Below are positions 26,436 through 33,273 of a stretch of DNA of 33,273 bases, one piece after another (the stretch's first letter is position 1; the number at the start of each line of letters is the position of its first letter). This stretch comes from Planctomycetota bacterium. GTDB lineage: Bacteria > Planctomycetota > Planctomycetia > Pirellulales > UBA1268. Made by a program: the position numbers and the translations under genes. The DNA is taken from assembly GCA_003669585.1 (NCBI GenBank), contig QWOQ01000004.1:1-33273 (forward strand), written 5' to 3'. The notes under the pieces were generated by a model. The model was not told the origin of the DNA and searched no databases. It saw only the letters and a list, made by a program, of their open reading frames with translations.

Positions 26436-27482
26436 TCAGGCTTGTCGTGCAGGTTCGTCTCGGGTGATACAGTGAAGAGCGCCACGGCCTCGAATCAGTT
26501 CGTAACAATCAAAAGGAATAATCCGACGGCCCGGGAAACATTGTTCGAATTGTCGCAGAGCCGCATCGTCTGCCTTATCTCGAAAGATAGGCACCACAAC
26601 AATTCCGTTGGCAATATAAAAATTCATGAAACTTGCAGGCAGTTGAACTCCCTCAAAAACAAACCTCGATGGGATGTCGATTGGGATTATTTCCAATTGC
26701 CGACCGCGTGCATCAACGAGCGTACTGAAGAGCGCACAATTTGCTTCCAAGGCAGCATGGTTGGAGTCAAGTGAATCGGGTTGTCGTGCTACCACCACAC
26801 GCCCCGGCGATACAAATCTTGCCAGTTGATCGATGTGACCGTCTGTATCGTCGCCGACAAGTTCTCCCCCTACCCACAAGACCTTTTCAATTGCAAGATG
26901 CTCTCGCATCACTCTTTCAAGATACGTGCGCGACAGGCCCGGATTGCGAGACGGGTCTTCGATACATCGATAGTTCACCAACAGCGTCCCTTCGCCATCG
27001 GTCTCGATCGCCCCCCCTTCCAATACGACATCCGGCTCCACAACATTCATTTGAAGCCGTCGTGCAATTGCACAAGCCACTTTCGCATCAGCATCCCACG
27101 GTGGATATTTTCCACCCCACGCATTCCACTTCCAAGCCACTGCAAGCGGTTCTTGTCGATCAGGAGGCAACAGAAACACCGGTCCTGTGTCGCGTAACCA
27201 AGCGTCGTTGGTTGGAATGTCAACGAGTTCGATGTTCGAAACTGATCCAATAGAACTGCGTGCCTCTTCGAGCACCGACCCAGAGGCAATCATTCGAACG
27301 GGTTCGTAGGCCGCAAGTAAACGAGCTACTTTTTCAAACACTTTTGGAATTGGCGCAAAGTCGCCAAGCCATGTCGCCTTTCTGTGCGGCCACGCAAGCC
27401 ATGTCGCGGCATGCGGCTCCCATTCAGCTGCAAGGCGATACTCGATTGCTGGTGAGTCGTACTCCTTTGATGCTTGCATGAG
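26436..27482 (-). CDS. aguA: Agmatine deiminase
   Basis: ATG 27482 lies 2 nt past the stop of aguB, with GGGGAG as ribosome site inside the aguB end; the product has 348 residues. Signatures of the agmatine deiminase branch of peptidyl-arginine deiminases: TWLAWPHRKATW, NDAWLRDTGPVFLL, WNAWGGKYPPWD, VLEGGAIETDGEG, VGDDTDGHIDQLARF and the catalytic Cys C338 in GRGALHCITRDEPA. It converts agmatine to N-carbamoylputrescine and ammonia in the cytoplasm. The upstream gene performs the next step, so the two complete the agmatine to putrescine route. The arginine decarboxylase that makes agmatine is not in the window. Confidence 0.94.
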   Translation of the reverse strand, partial: LMQASKEYDSPAIEYRLAAEWEPHAATWLAWPHRKATWLGDFAPIPKVFEKVARLLAAYEPVRMIASGSVLEEARSSIGSVSNIELVDIPTNDAWLRDTGPVFLLPPDRQEPLAVAWKWNAWGGKYPPWDADAKVACAIARRLQMNVVEPDVVLEGGAIETDGEGTLLVNYRCIEDPSRNPGLSRTYLERVMREHLAIEKVLWVGGELVGDDTDGHIDQLARFVSPGRVVVARQPDSLDSNHAALEANCALFSTLVDARGRQLEIIPIDIPSRFVFEGVQLPASFMNFYIANGIVVVPIFRDKADDAALRQFEQCFPGRRIIPFDCYELIRGRGALHCITRDEPARQA

Positions 27483-27484
27483 GT

Positions 27485-28348
27485 TCACTCTCCCCATCGT
27501 TTCAAAAGATCACCATAGGCATCGATCCGACGGTCACGAAAAAATGGCCACCTCGTTCGAGACCACTCAATCTGTTCAAGATCACATTCACAAACGAGCG
27601 TCTGCGGAGAATCGTGTGGTGTCATGAGAATGACTTCTCCGTTTGGGGCGTAGACGACGCTGCCTCCCCAAAAAACCAGCGGCCCTTCACGGCCCGTGCG
27701 ATTTACGGCGACGACAAAGACACCGTTCGCGATCGCGTGGCTGCGAAGCATTGTGTTCCATGATTCATACTGCGCCTGATGCAGATTTTCTTCACCGTCA
27801 AGCCAGCCAATGGCCGTTGGATAAAAAAGTATTTCAGCACCAGCCATCGCTGTCAGTCGAGCAGCTTCGGGGTACCATTGATCCCAGCAAATCAGCGGTC
27901 CGATATTGACTCGGCGAGTCGGTATCGAGAGAAATCCTGTGTCGCCCGGTGAAAAATAAAATTTTTCGTAGTAATGCGGATCATCCGGGACATGCATCTT
28001 GCGATAGGTCCCTGCGCACGTTCCGTCAGCCTCAAACACGACGGCCGTATTGTGAAAGAGTCCTGCGGCGCGGCGTTCAAAAACACTCCCCACGAGCACC
28101 ACCGCGTGTTGCTTTGCCGCAGCGGAAAGACGGTTTGTAAGCGGTCCTGGAATCCCCTCCGCCTCTTCAAATTTCGAGTGATTTTCGCTTTGACAAGGAT
28201 ATTCGCCAGCGAAAAGTTCTTGGAGACAGATCACCTCTGCTCCAAGCCTGGCCGCTTCGGCAATTCCACGAATCGCTTGTTCAATATTCTGTTCACGCAA
28301 AGGCGTGCACGCCGATTGCACAAGCCCAACGCGAACGATGCGACTCAT
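27485..28348 (-). CDS. aguB: N-carbamoylputrescine amidase
   Basis: This 287-residue nitrilase-superfamily enzyme starts at ATG 28348, overlapping the glyA stop (ATGA), which indicates translational coupling. The catalytic triad is visible: E44 in [11 protein letters not shown]117 in [10 protein letters not shown] and C154 in [14 protein letters not shown]. The segments [11 protein letters not shown] and [15 protein letters not shown] are typical of the plant/bacterial N-carbamoylputrescine amidase group. It hydrolyses N-carbamoylputrescine to putrescine, CO2 and ammonia. With aguA behind and glyA ahead it forms a three-gene operon. Confidence 0.94.
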   Translation of the reverse strand: MSRIVRVGLVQSACTPLREQNIEQAIRGIAEAARLGAEVICLQELFAGEYPCQSENHSKFEEAEGIPGPLTNRLSAAAKQHAVVLVGSVFERRAAGLFHNTAVVFEADGTCAGTYRKMHVPDDPHYYEKFYFSPGDTGFLSIPTRRVNIGPLICWDQWYPEAARLTAMAGAEILFYPTAIGWLDGEENLHQAQYESWNTMLRSHAIANGVFVVAVNRTGREGPLVFWGGSVVYAPNGEVILMTPHDSPQTLVCECDLEQIEWSRTRWPFFRDRRIDAYGDLLKRWGE

Positions 28349-29604
28349 CTCTCAACCGCCTCAAGCTTTGCAGCCGGAACAGGATACTGTTCGGCGAGCT
28401 CACACACCTCTCGCTTGGTTGCATCGATCGTAGAACGGCTCTGTGGGCTCTTGAGAACTCGCAAAATCCACGTCGCAATACTGCTCATTTCGTCCGTGCC
28501 CATACCACGAGTGGTGAGCGCCGGAGTTCCCAGACGGATTCCGGAAGGGTCCATGGGTTTGCGTTCGTCGTAGGGAATCATATTTTTATTGCACGTGATG
28601 CCACACTGGTCGAGCACTTCTTCTGCCAACTTTCCGCCGATTCCCAGAGGGGTAACGTCTACGAGCATCAAGTGGTTATCTGTACCGCCGCTGACGAGTT
28701 TCACACCACCAGAAGCCAAGGCTGACGCTAAGGCCCTGGCATTGTCGACTACTTTCATGGCATAAAGTTTGAACTCGGGCCTGAGTGCTTCGCCAAAAGC
28801 CACCGCTTTCCCTGCAATCACATGCATGAGTGGGCCACCTTGAGTTCCGGGAAACACAGACCGATCCAATGACTTTGAATTTTCAGCGCGGCACATCGCA
28901 ATGCCACCTCGCGGACCGCGAAGTGTTTTGTGAGTGGTGCTCGTGACAAAATCCGCAACAGGCACTGGGTTATCGTGGATGCCTGCCGCAACAAGCCCCG
29001 CATAGTGAGCCATGTCGACCATGAGCTTGGCACCAACCTCACGGGCGATCTCGGCAAATCGGCTGTGTTGAATTTCGCGAGGATACGCACTTGCCCCGGC
29101 GACAATCAGCTTCGGCTTGTGTTCACGAGCAAGCTTTGCCACCTGATCGAAGTCAAGCAGATGATTGTCACGACGAACGCCGTAATGAACAAAGCGGTAA
29201 AGAATTCCGGAACTGTTGAGTTTCATCCCGTGCGTGAGATGTCCACCGTGAGATAGATCGAATGCCAGCACTGTATCGCCGGGCTGAATTGCCGTGAGAT
29301 AGACTGCGGAATTTGCCTGACTCCCTGAATGTGGCTGAACATTGACGTGTTCAGCACCGAAAAGCGCAGCGGCGCGATTCCGCGCGATCTCTTCCACTTT
29401 GTCCACAAATTCGCAACCGCCGTAGTAACGATGACCGGGATAGCCTTCGGCATACTTGTTGGTCAGTACACTTCCAACAGCCTGCATGACCGCAGGGCTG
29501 GTGAAATTTTCACTGGCGATCATCTCAAGGCCATCCTGCTGCCGGGCCTGCTCCGCGGAAATCGCTGTCCAGATGTCTGGGTCGTCCATTTCGATGAAAT
29601 TCAT
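28345..29604 (-). CDS. glyA: Serine hydroxymethyltransferase
   Basis: ATG 29604 follows a near-perfect AAGGAGG and gives 419 residues, the standard length. Signatures include [62 protein letters not shown] and the PLP lysine K226 in [14 protein letters not shown]. The C-terminal [14 protein letters not shown] is also present. It interconverts serine plus tetrahydrofolate and glycine plus methylene-tetrahydrofolate, feeding one-carbon metabolism. It is the first gene of a minus-strand operon with aguB and aguA. A promoter candidate lies about 110 bp upstream. No glycine riboswitch could be recognised in the leader. Confidence 0.96.
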   Translation of the reverse strand: MNFIEMDDPDIWTAISAEQARQQDGLEMIASENFTSPAVMQAVGSVLTNKYAEGYPGHRYYGGCEFVDKVEEIARNRAAALFGAEHVNVQPHSGSQANSAVYLTAIQPGDTVLAFDLSHGGHLTHGMKLNSSGILYRFVHYGVRRDNHLLDFDQVAKLAREHKPKLIVAGASAYPREIQHSRFAEIAREVGAKLMVDMAHYAGLVAAGIHDNPVPVADFVTSTTHKTLRGPRGGIAMCRAENSKSLDRSVFPGTQGGPLMHVIAGKAVAFGEALRPEFKLYAMKVVDNARALASALASGGVKLVSGGTDNHLMLVDVTPLGIGGKLAEEVLDQCGITCNKNMIPYDERKPMDPSGIRLGTPALTTRGMGTDEMSSIATWILRVLKSPQSRSTIDATKREVCELAEQYPVPAAKLEAVER

Positions 29605-29715
29605 TGGGGTTTCCTCCTTGCAATCAGCGTGCGTTGTCTGAGAAACATCGCGCGAGTGAATTTTAAGAACATCATTGATGATTGCACCACCATTCACTCA
29701 CCCATCTCTTTGAGA

Positions 29716-29744
29716 ATTGTGCGGGAGCTTTCTTTCCGCGTCAA
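29716..29744 (-). promoter_or_regulatory. Sigma-70-like promoter of the glyA operon
   Basis: On the minus strand TTGACG (29739-29744) is followed after exactly 17 bp by CACAAT (29716-29721). Matches to the -35 and -10 consensus are 5/6 and 4/6. It leaves a leader of about 105 nt before the glyA ATG. Sequence-based only. Confidence 0.4.
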
Positions 29745-29854
29745 CAAACAGCATCCGCTCTGCACTGGGAAGATCCATTCTCGCTTCTCTCTCACCTGAA
29801 AACTCAAAACGAAGAACGACTTCGCATTTTTTTGAGCTTTCATCGTCAAGCGAC

Positions 29855-30877
29855 TTAATCGAACAACAAGGGTTCTGGCATGAACGTGAGAAACGGGATC
29901 AACAGAGAAATTGTTCCGAGCATTGTTCGAAACAAACCCAGTGACATCTGGTCGTCTGCCGTTGGAGGATGATCTGTGCCGATGAGTGTGATAATTACAA
30001 TTAACACAATCCAGTTGTAGGCCCCGAGGACAACCACGGACAGGATCGCCGCTATGAGCAGGCTTCTGCCAATCCACTTTGAGGTTGGACCAATAAGGGA
30101 ATACACAACGTGCCCACCATCGAGCTGACTGATTGGCAACATGTTGAGTCCGGTAACGAGAAGCCCCACCCACCCCGCCATGAACAGGGGATTGGGAGCA
30201 ACAAGCGACCCGCTCGGAAGATCCGGTCTAAGAATGCCCAGCAGCCAGCGAGCCAAAAGTGGCAAGGCGAATGGCCCGCGAGAATCCGCCTGCGAGACAA
30301 ACAATCCGATCGCCAGAAACGGAAGAGCAATGACAAGTCCTGCAATTGGTCCGGCCAACGCGATATCAAAGAGTTGCCGGCGAGTAGCTCGAGATCCCTC
30401 CATGCCCATCACGGCACCGAGCGTTCCAGTAAGGAGGACTGGAACAGGAAGAAAAAATGGCAGCGTTGCTGGCACACGGTGCCATTTGGCGATAAAAAAA
30501 TGACCTGACTCATGCGCTCCCAAGACGGCCAGCACGGTGACCATATAGATGAGTCCGTCCGGCCAACCCAGAGCGACTTTTTCCCACAACCCTTCATCCA
30601 GACCGAGTACCAGAGGCTGCCATCCGCTCGCACCAGCGAGAAACGTTGTAAAAGCAGTACAGGCAAAAAGACTCACATGGATTGTCCAACGCATCGTTCG
30701 ATTCGGGCGATCGATCTCACCGGCCCGAGTTGGATCTGTTTTGCCAATCGTGCTCGCTTGCGTCGAGGAGATTAATTTCACGGCGATTGCAGCGGCCTTC
30801 GGAGAGGAGACGTTCCCTAAACTCAAAAGAACCTTAAGAATACTGCTCGCATCGTATTCCTTCCCACCCTGCTCCAT
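29855..30877 (-). CDS. Site-2 protease family (M50) zinc metalloprotease
   Basis: The start is uncertain: ATG 30877 is used (340 residues), GTG 30895 lies just upstream and an ATG at residue 62 precedes the first membrane segment. The N-terminal 60 residues are soluble and low in conservation. The membrane part has several helices with the zinc site H122-E-S-G-H126 in LGAHESGHFFIAKWHRV and the third ligand in NMLPISQLDGGHVVY. The proline-rich stretch FFLPVPVLLTG after the HExxH helix and a GNxxD-less LDG form resemble the EGY/S2P-like group of bacteria and plastids. It likely cleaves membrane-bound substrates within the bilayer. It is divergent from the neighbouring repeat-tailed protein gene. 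Confidence 0.88.
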   Translation of the reverse strand: MEQGGKEYDASSILKVLLSLGNVSSPKAAAIAVKLISSTQASTIGKTDPTRAGEIDRPNRTMRWTIHVSLFACTAFTTFLAGASGWQPLVLGLDEGLWEKVALGWPDGLIYMVTVLAVLGAHESGHFFIAKWHRVPATLPFFLPVPVLLTGTLGAVMGMEGSRATRRQLFDIALAGPIAGLVIALPFLAIGLFVSQADSRGPFALPLLARWLLGILRPDLPSGSLVAPNPLFMAGWVGLLVTGLNMLPISQLDGGHVVYSLIGPTSKWIGRSLLIAAILSVVVLGAYNWIVLIVIITLIGTDHPPTADDQMSLGLFRTMLGTISLLIPFLTFMPEPLLFD

Positions 30878-31155
30878 TTTTGCCCGTTTTTTCACTGAAG
30901 CAGGCGGCTCTCTGGTTGGGGGGCTTCAAAAAAAGTCGGGTGCGGCACACGTGGCTAGCATTCGATTATGATTTGACCGACAGACGGAAGTTCAAATTCA
31001 CTCTGGTTGAACACAAGTCCTTTCTTCATGAAGGGTTTAAGATAGATTTTGTTTGGGGGATGCCTGCACATTGCATCGCTTCCACGGAATCAACGATGAA
31101 TCCGAAATGCTCCTTAGGTTGCGCATCGCACTTTAAAAATTCGGAGGCATGTCGA

Positions 31156-33273
31156 ATGAAAAGATATCTCCATTGTACGTGGTGTTTGAAAACGCCCATC
31201 ACAAAAATTTTCGAGTCGCCGGGAATGCATCAGGCCCGCATTGTAAAACGATGTGACAATCGTTCGGTTTCTCTTTTTTTACTTTTGATCCTCTTTGCAG
31301 GGCTCGTTCACTTTGAATGCGCGAGTGGATTTGCAGCCGATCAACAGGTTGTTGCCGTAATCGCGTGCGACGGGTACAGCAGTCTTAAAAAACAGGTCGC
31401 GTGGTGTGGAAAACAGATTGACAATCCCGGCCTTGCTGGCGTGATGGAATCCGCACTCGCTTTTGCAACCAATGGCAAAGGACTTGCCGGCCTCGATCCT
31501 CTCCGCCCGGTAGGACTCGTTCTCACCACTGACGGATTGAAAATGTCCGCCCATGCCTATGTGCCAGTCAAAGAACTCGAACGCTTGCTCATGGTGATTC
31601 AGGGTGTTTACGGGCAGATACAAAAAGAGGGAAAGATCTATCGGCTGAATCTTAAGAGTGGCGGCGTTGTTCAAATTATTGAGAAGAAACGCTGGGCGAT
31701 TCTTTCAATGGCCGGAATGGATTCCAGCGAAAATCTTGATCCTTCCGTACTTTTTACACCGCTGATCAAAGAATTTACGGTTGCCGCAGAGATTTTCCCG
31801 AGCCGGGTTCCTGAATCGCTTCGTGTTCAATTCACGAAACTCCTTCAACAAGCCTCCAATTCGGATCCCCAGAAAAACATCGTCCCAGAAATCCCTGAGG
31901 AGTTTTTCCAAGCCGAGTCGATAACGCTTGGATTAGGAATTGATGAAGAAAAAAATCGCTTGAAAATTGAAAGCAGAACTGTTGCATCAGACGGTTCTGC
32001 AATGGCCAGTTCTATTTCAGAAATGAACACCGCAACTTCCACTGTGCCGCTGAATCTCTTGGAAAAACCCGCCGTACGACTGGTTGTCGCCCAATCGATT
32101 CCTCCTCTGGCTGCTCAGGCGATTTTAGGCGCACTCTTGGAGTCGACTGCGCCGGCGACTGACACACAACCGGTGGAAGGTAAAGCTCTCGATGTTGGCA
32201 ACATTGGCCAGATTCTTCAAGGGCTTGCTACCGCCGCTCTTCGTTCGATCGTCGACAGTGGTCAACTTGACATAGCAGCAGCATGCGCGACTTCACAAGA
32301 GCCTCTTGAATTCATCGCAGGCATGCGAATCGCAGATGGTCGTGCACTTGAGGAATCTATCGCAAAATTGCTCGCCCCTGAACAAAACCTGCCAAAGGAA
32401 CTTGGCGTTGCGCTCAACTCTGGGAAAGTGGGGGATGCAAATCTTCACACGATCACGATCGCGCCATCCAGTAGCGAATCTGATTCGTTGTTTGCTCCAG
32501 CAGTTCCTCGCGTTGAACTGACGATCGCAGTCACCCCGAAATATGCATTTGTGCTCTGCACAAAAGATCCACAAGCGCGACTGGAAGAACTCTTGGAAAA
32601 AACAGGAAATCCAGACTCAGATTCAAAACTAGGAATCTCTCTTCAACTCGACATGCATCAGATTCTTTCGTACGTATCAAAGTACCAAGAACAACAGGTT
32701 TCATTTCCTCTGTCCCGCCAAGGATCGGCAAAAGACAAAGCGATTCTGCAACTTCTCGTGCGACCGATTCCTCGTGGCGTCGGCTGGCAGATTTCAGCAG
32801 ATTCGGGCGCACTGCGATCCGCAATGATGCTGGCCCCACTCGTCGGTCAATTTGCCTCATCGCAAAATTCCAGCGGTGGAACGGGAGTACTCGGAGCCAT
32901 GCAACCTCCTGGAATTGGGTTGCCTCATCAATTGGGCGGTCCTCCCGGTGCTGTCATACCCGGTTTCGGACCGCTAGGTGGCTCAACACTTCCAGGCTCA
33001 ACACTTCCAGGCTCAACACCTCCAGGCTCAACACCTCCAGGTTCAACACCTCCAGGTTCAACACCTCCAGGTTCAACACCTCCAGGCTCAACACCTCCAG
33101 GCTCAACACCTCCAGGTTCAACACTTCCAGGTTCAACACCTCCAGGTTCAACACTTCCAGGTTCAACACTTCCAGGTTCAACACTTCCAGGTTCAACACT
33201 TCCAGGTTCAACACCTCCAGGTTCAACACCTCCAGGTTCAACACTTCCAGGTTCAACACTTCCAGGTTCAACA
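31156..33273 (+). CDS. Exported protein with PGST-repeat tail, 3' end beyond window
   Basis: An open frame runs from ATG 31156 (GGAGG 8 nt upstream) to the right edge, 706 codons, with no stop. A second in-frame ATG at 31225 would give a shorter, more standard signal peptide. The signal sequence is around residues 32-56 ([16 protein letters not shown], cleavage near GFAA). The mature part, about 55-600, has alternating helices and strands with phrases such as [38 protein letters not shown] and [17 protein letters not shown]; no named family was recognised. A Gly/Pro-rich linker (about 577-608) leads into a tandem tail of Pro-Gly-Ser-Thr-Pro/Leu units. It is probably periplasmic or surface-located; the tail would be a flexible spacer. 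Function is unknown. Confidence 0.8.
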   Translation, partial: MKRYLHCTWCLKTPITKIFESPGMHQARIVKRCDNRSVSLFLLLILFAGLVHFECASGFAADQQVVAVIACDGYSSLKKQVAWCGKQIDNPGLAGVMESALAFATNGKGLAGLDPLRPVGLVLTTDGLKMSAHAYVPVKELERLLMVIQGVYGQIQKEGKIYRLNLKSGGVVQIIEKKRWAILSMAGMDSSENLDPSVLFTPLIKEFTVAAEIFPSRVPESLRVQFTKLLQQASNSDPQKNIVPEIPEEFFQAESITLGLGIDEEKNRLKIESRTVASDGSAMASSISEMNTATSTVPLNLLEKPAVRLVVAQSIPPLAAQAILGALLESTAPATDTQPVEGKALDVGNIGQILQGLATAALRSIVDSGQLDIAAACATSQEPLEFIAGMRIADGRALEESIAKLLAPEQNLPKELGVALNSGKVGDANLHTITIAPSSSESDSLFAPAVPRVELTIAVTPKYAFVLCTKDPQARLEELLEKTGNPDSDSKLGISLQLDMHQILSYVSKYQEQQVSFPLSRQGSAKDKAILQLLVRPIPRGVGWQISADSGALRSAMMLAPLVGQFASSQNSSGGTGVLGAMQPPGIGLPHQLGGPPGAVIPGFGPLGGSTLPGSTLPGSTPPGSTPPGSTPPGSTPPGSTPPGSTPPGSTPPGSTLPGSTPPGSTLPGSTLPGSTLPGSTLPGSTPPGSTPPGSTLPGSTLPGST
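32980..33273 (+). repeat. 15-bp tandem repeat encoding PGST(P/L)
   Basis: Nineteen full 15-bp units and a partial one run to the window edge (294 bp). The unit is GGYTCAACACYTCCA, where the two Y positions vary; the second one decides Pro (CCT) or Leu (CTT). The period is a multiple of three, so copy-number change keeps the reading frame. The units are almost identical at DNA level, which indicates recent expansion or homogenisation. Confidence 0.95.

Noticed and set aside
29605..29715. Glycine riboswitch in the glyA leader
   Set aside because: The leader lacks the conserved glycine-aptamer core as far as can be judged by eye; only a plain promoter-like pair and a strong ribosome site were found.
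32954..33271. Minus-strand frame coding for repeated Asn-Leu-Glu-Val-Leu units
   Set aside because: It is the antisense reading of the 15-bp tandem repeat; the plus-strand frame has a ribosome site, a signal peptide and a long unique body.
32980..33273. CRISPR-like array
   Set aside because: The 15-bp units are contiguous with no spacers and are translated in frame.

Overview
The window reads as chromosomal DNA of a member of the Planctomycetota. Two large exported proteins (the left-edge FN3 protein and the S8 protease at 22.0-24.4 kb) share an Arg-rich N-terminus followed by ESLE-x-R-x-x-LS, the leader typical of planctomycete extracellular proteins. A small protein at 20.6-20.9 kb carries the RLLGL...AA-x-R-x-x-x-LR motif that recurs in planctomycete proteins. 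The PQQ-like propeller starts its mature part with the WRGP-x-RDG motif common in this phylum. Family assignments come from motif recognition by eye; genus cannot be set.

Left part (1-5.1 kb): a partial exported FN3 protein (minus), then a scrambled locus of formylglycine-generating-enzyme-like (FGE-sulfatase fold) genes. One intact lipoprotein copy lies at 3356-4222. A second tandem copy survives only as a 5' stub (3157-3270) and a frameshifted 3' stub (about 1242-1510). Between the stubs sits an unusual TerB-like/PH-like/HNH protein gene. About 0.8 kb without a convincing gene follows.

Centre (5.1-14.3 kb): a PiT phosphate transporter, a DUF1653 gene with a homopolymer frameshift, and a heavy-metal RND efflux operon in the order small His/Cys-rich exported protein, adaptor (CzcB type), pump (CzcA type) and outer-membrane channel (CzcC type). 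A perfect 13-bp inverted repeat lies just before the operon. The pump has the D-x4-D TM4 signature of divalent-cation pumps.

Right part (14.4-33.3 kb): a polyamine cluster (homospermidine synthase, ornithine/lysine decarboxylase) followed by an FAH-family hydrolase; a TPR-like lipoprotein and a PQQ-like propeller; a small planctomycete-motif protein convergent with a rhomboid protease; the S8 protease; then a minus-strand series glyA, aguB, aguA, DoxX, aldose 1-epimerase. glyA, aguB and aguA are translationally coupled, so putrescine can come from agmatine as well as from ornithine. An M50 site-2 protease and a divergent exported protein ending in a Pro-Gly-Ser-Thr tandem repeat, cut by the window edge, close the window.

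No rRNA, tRNA, CRISPR array, complete insertion sequence or replication origin was recognised. The most unusual element is the TerB/PH/HNH gene embedded in the broken FGE-like copy.
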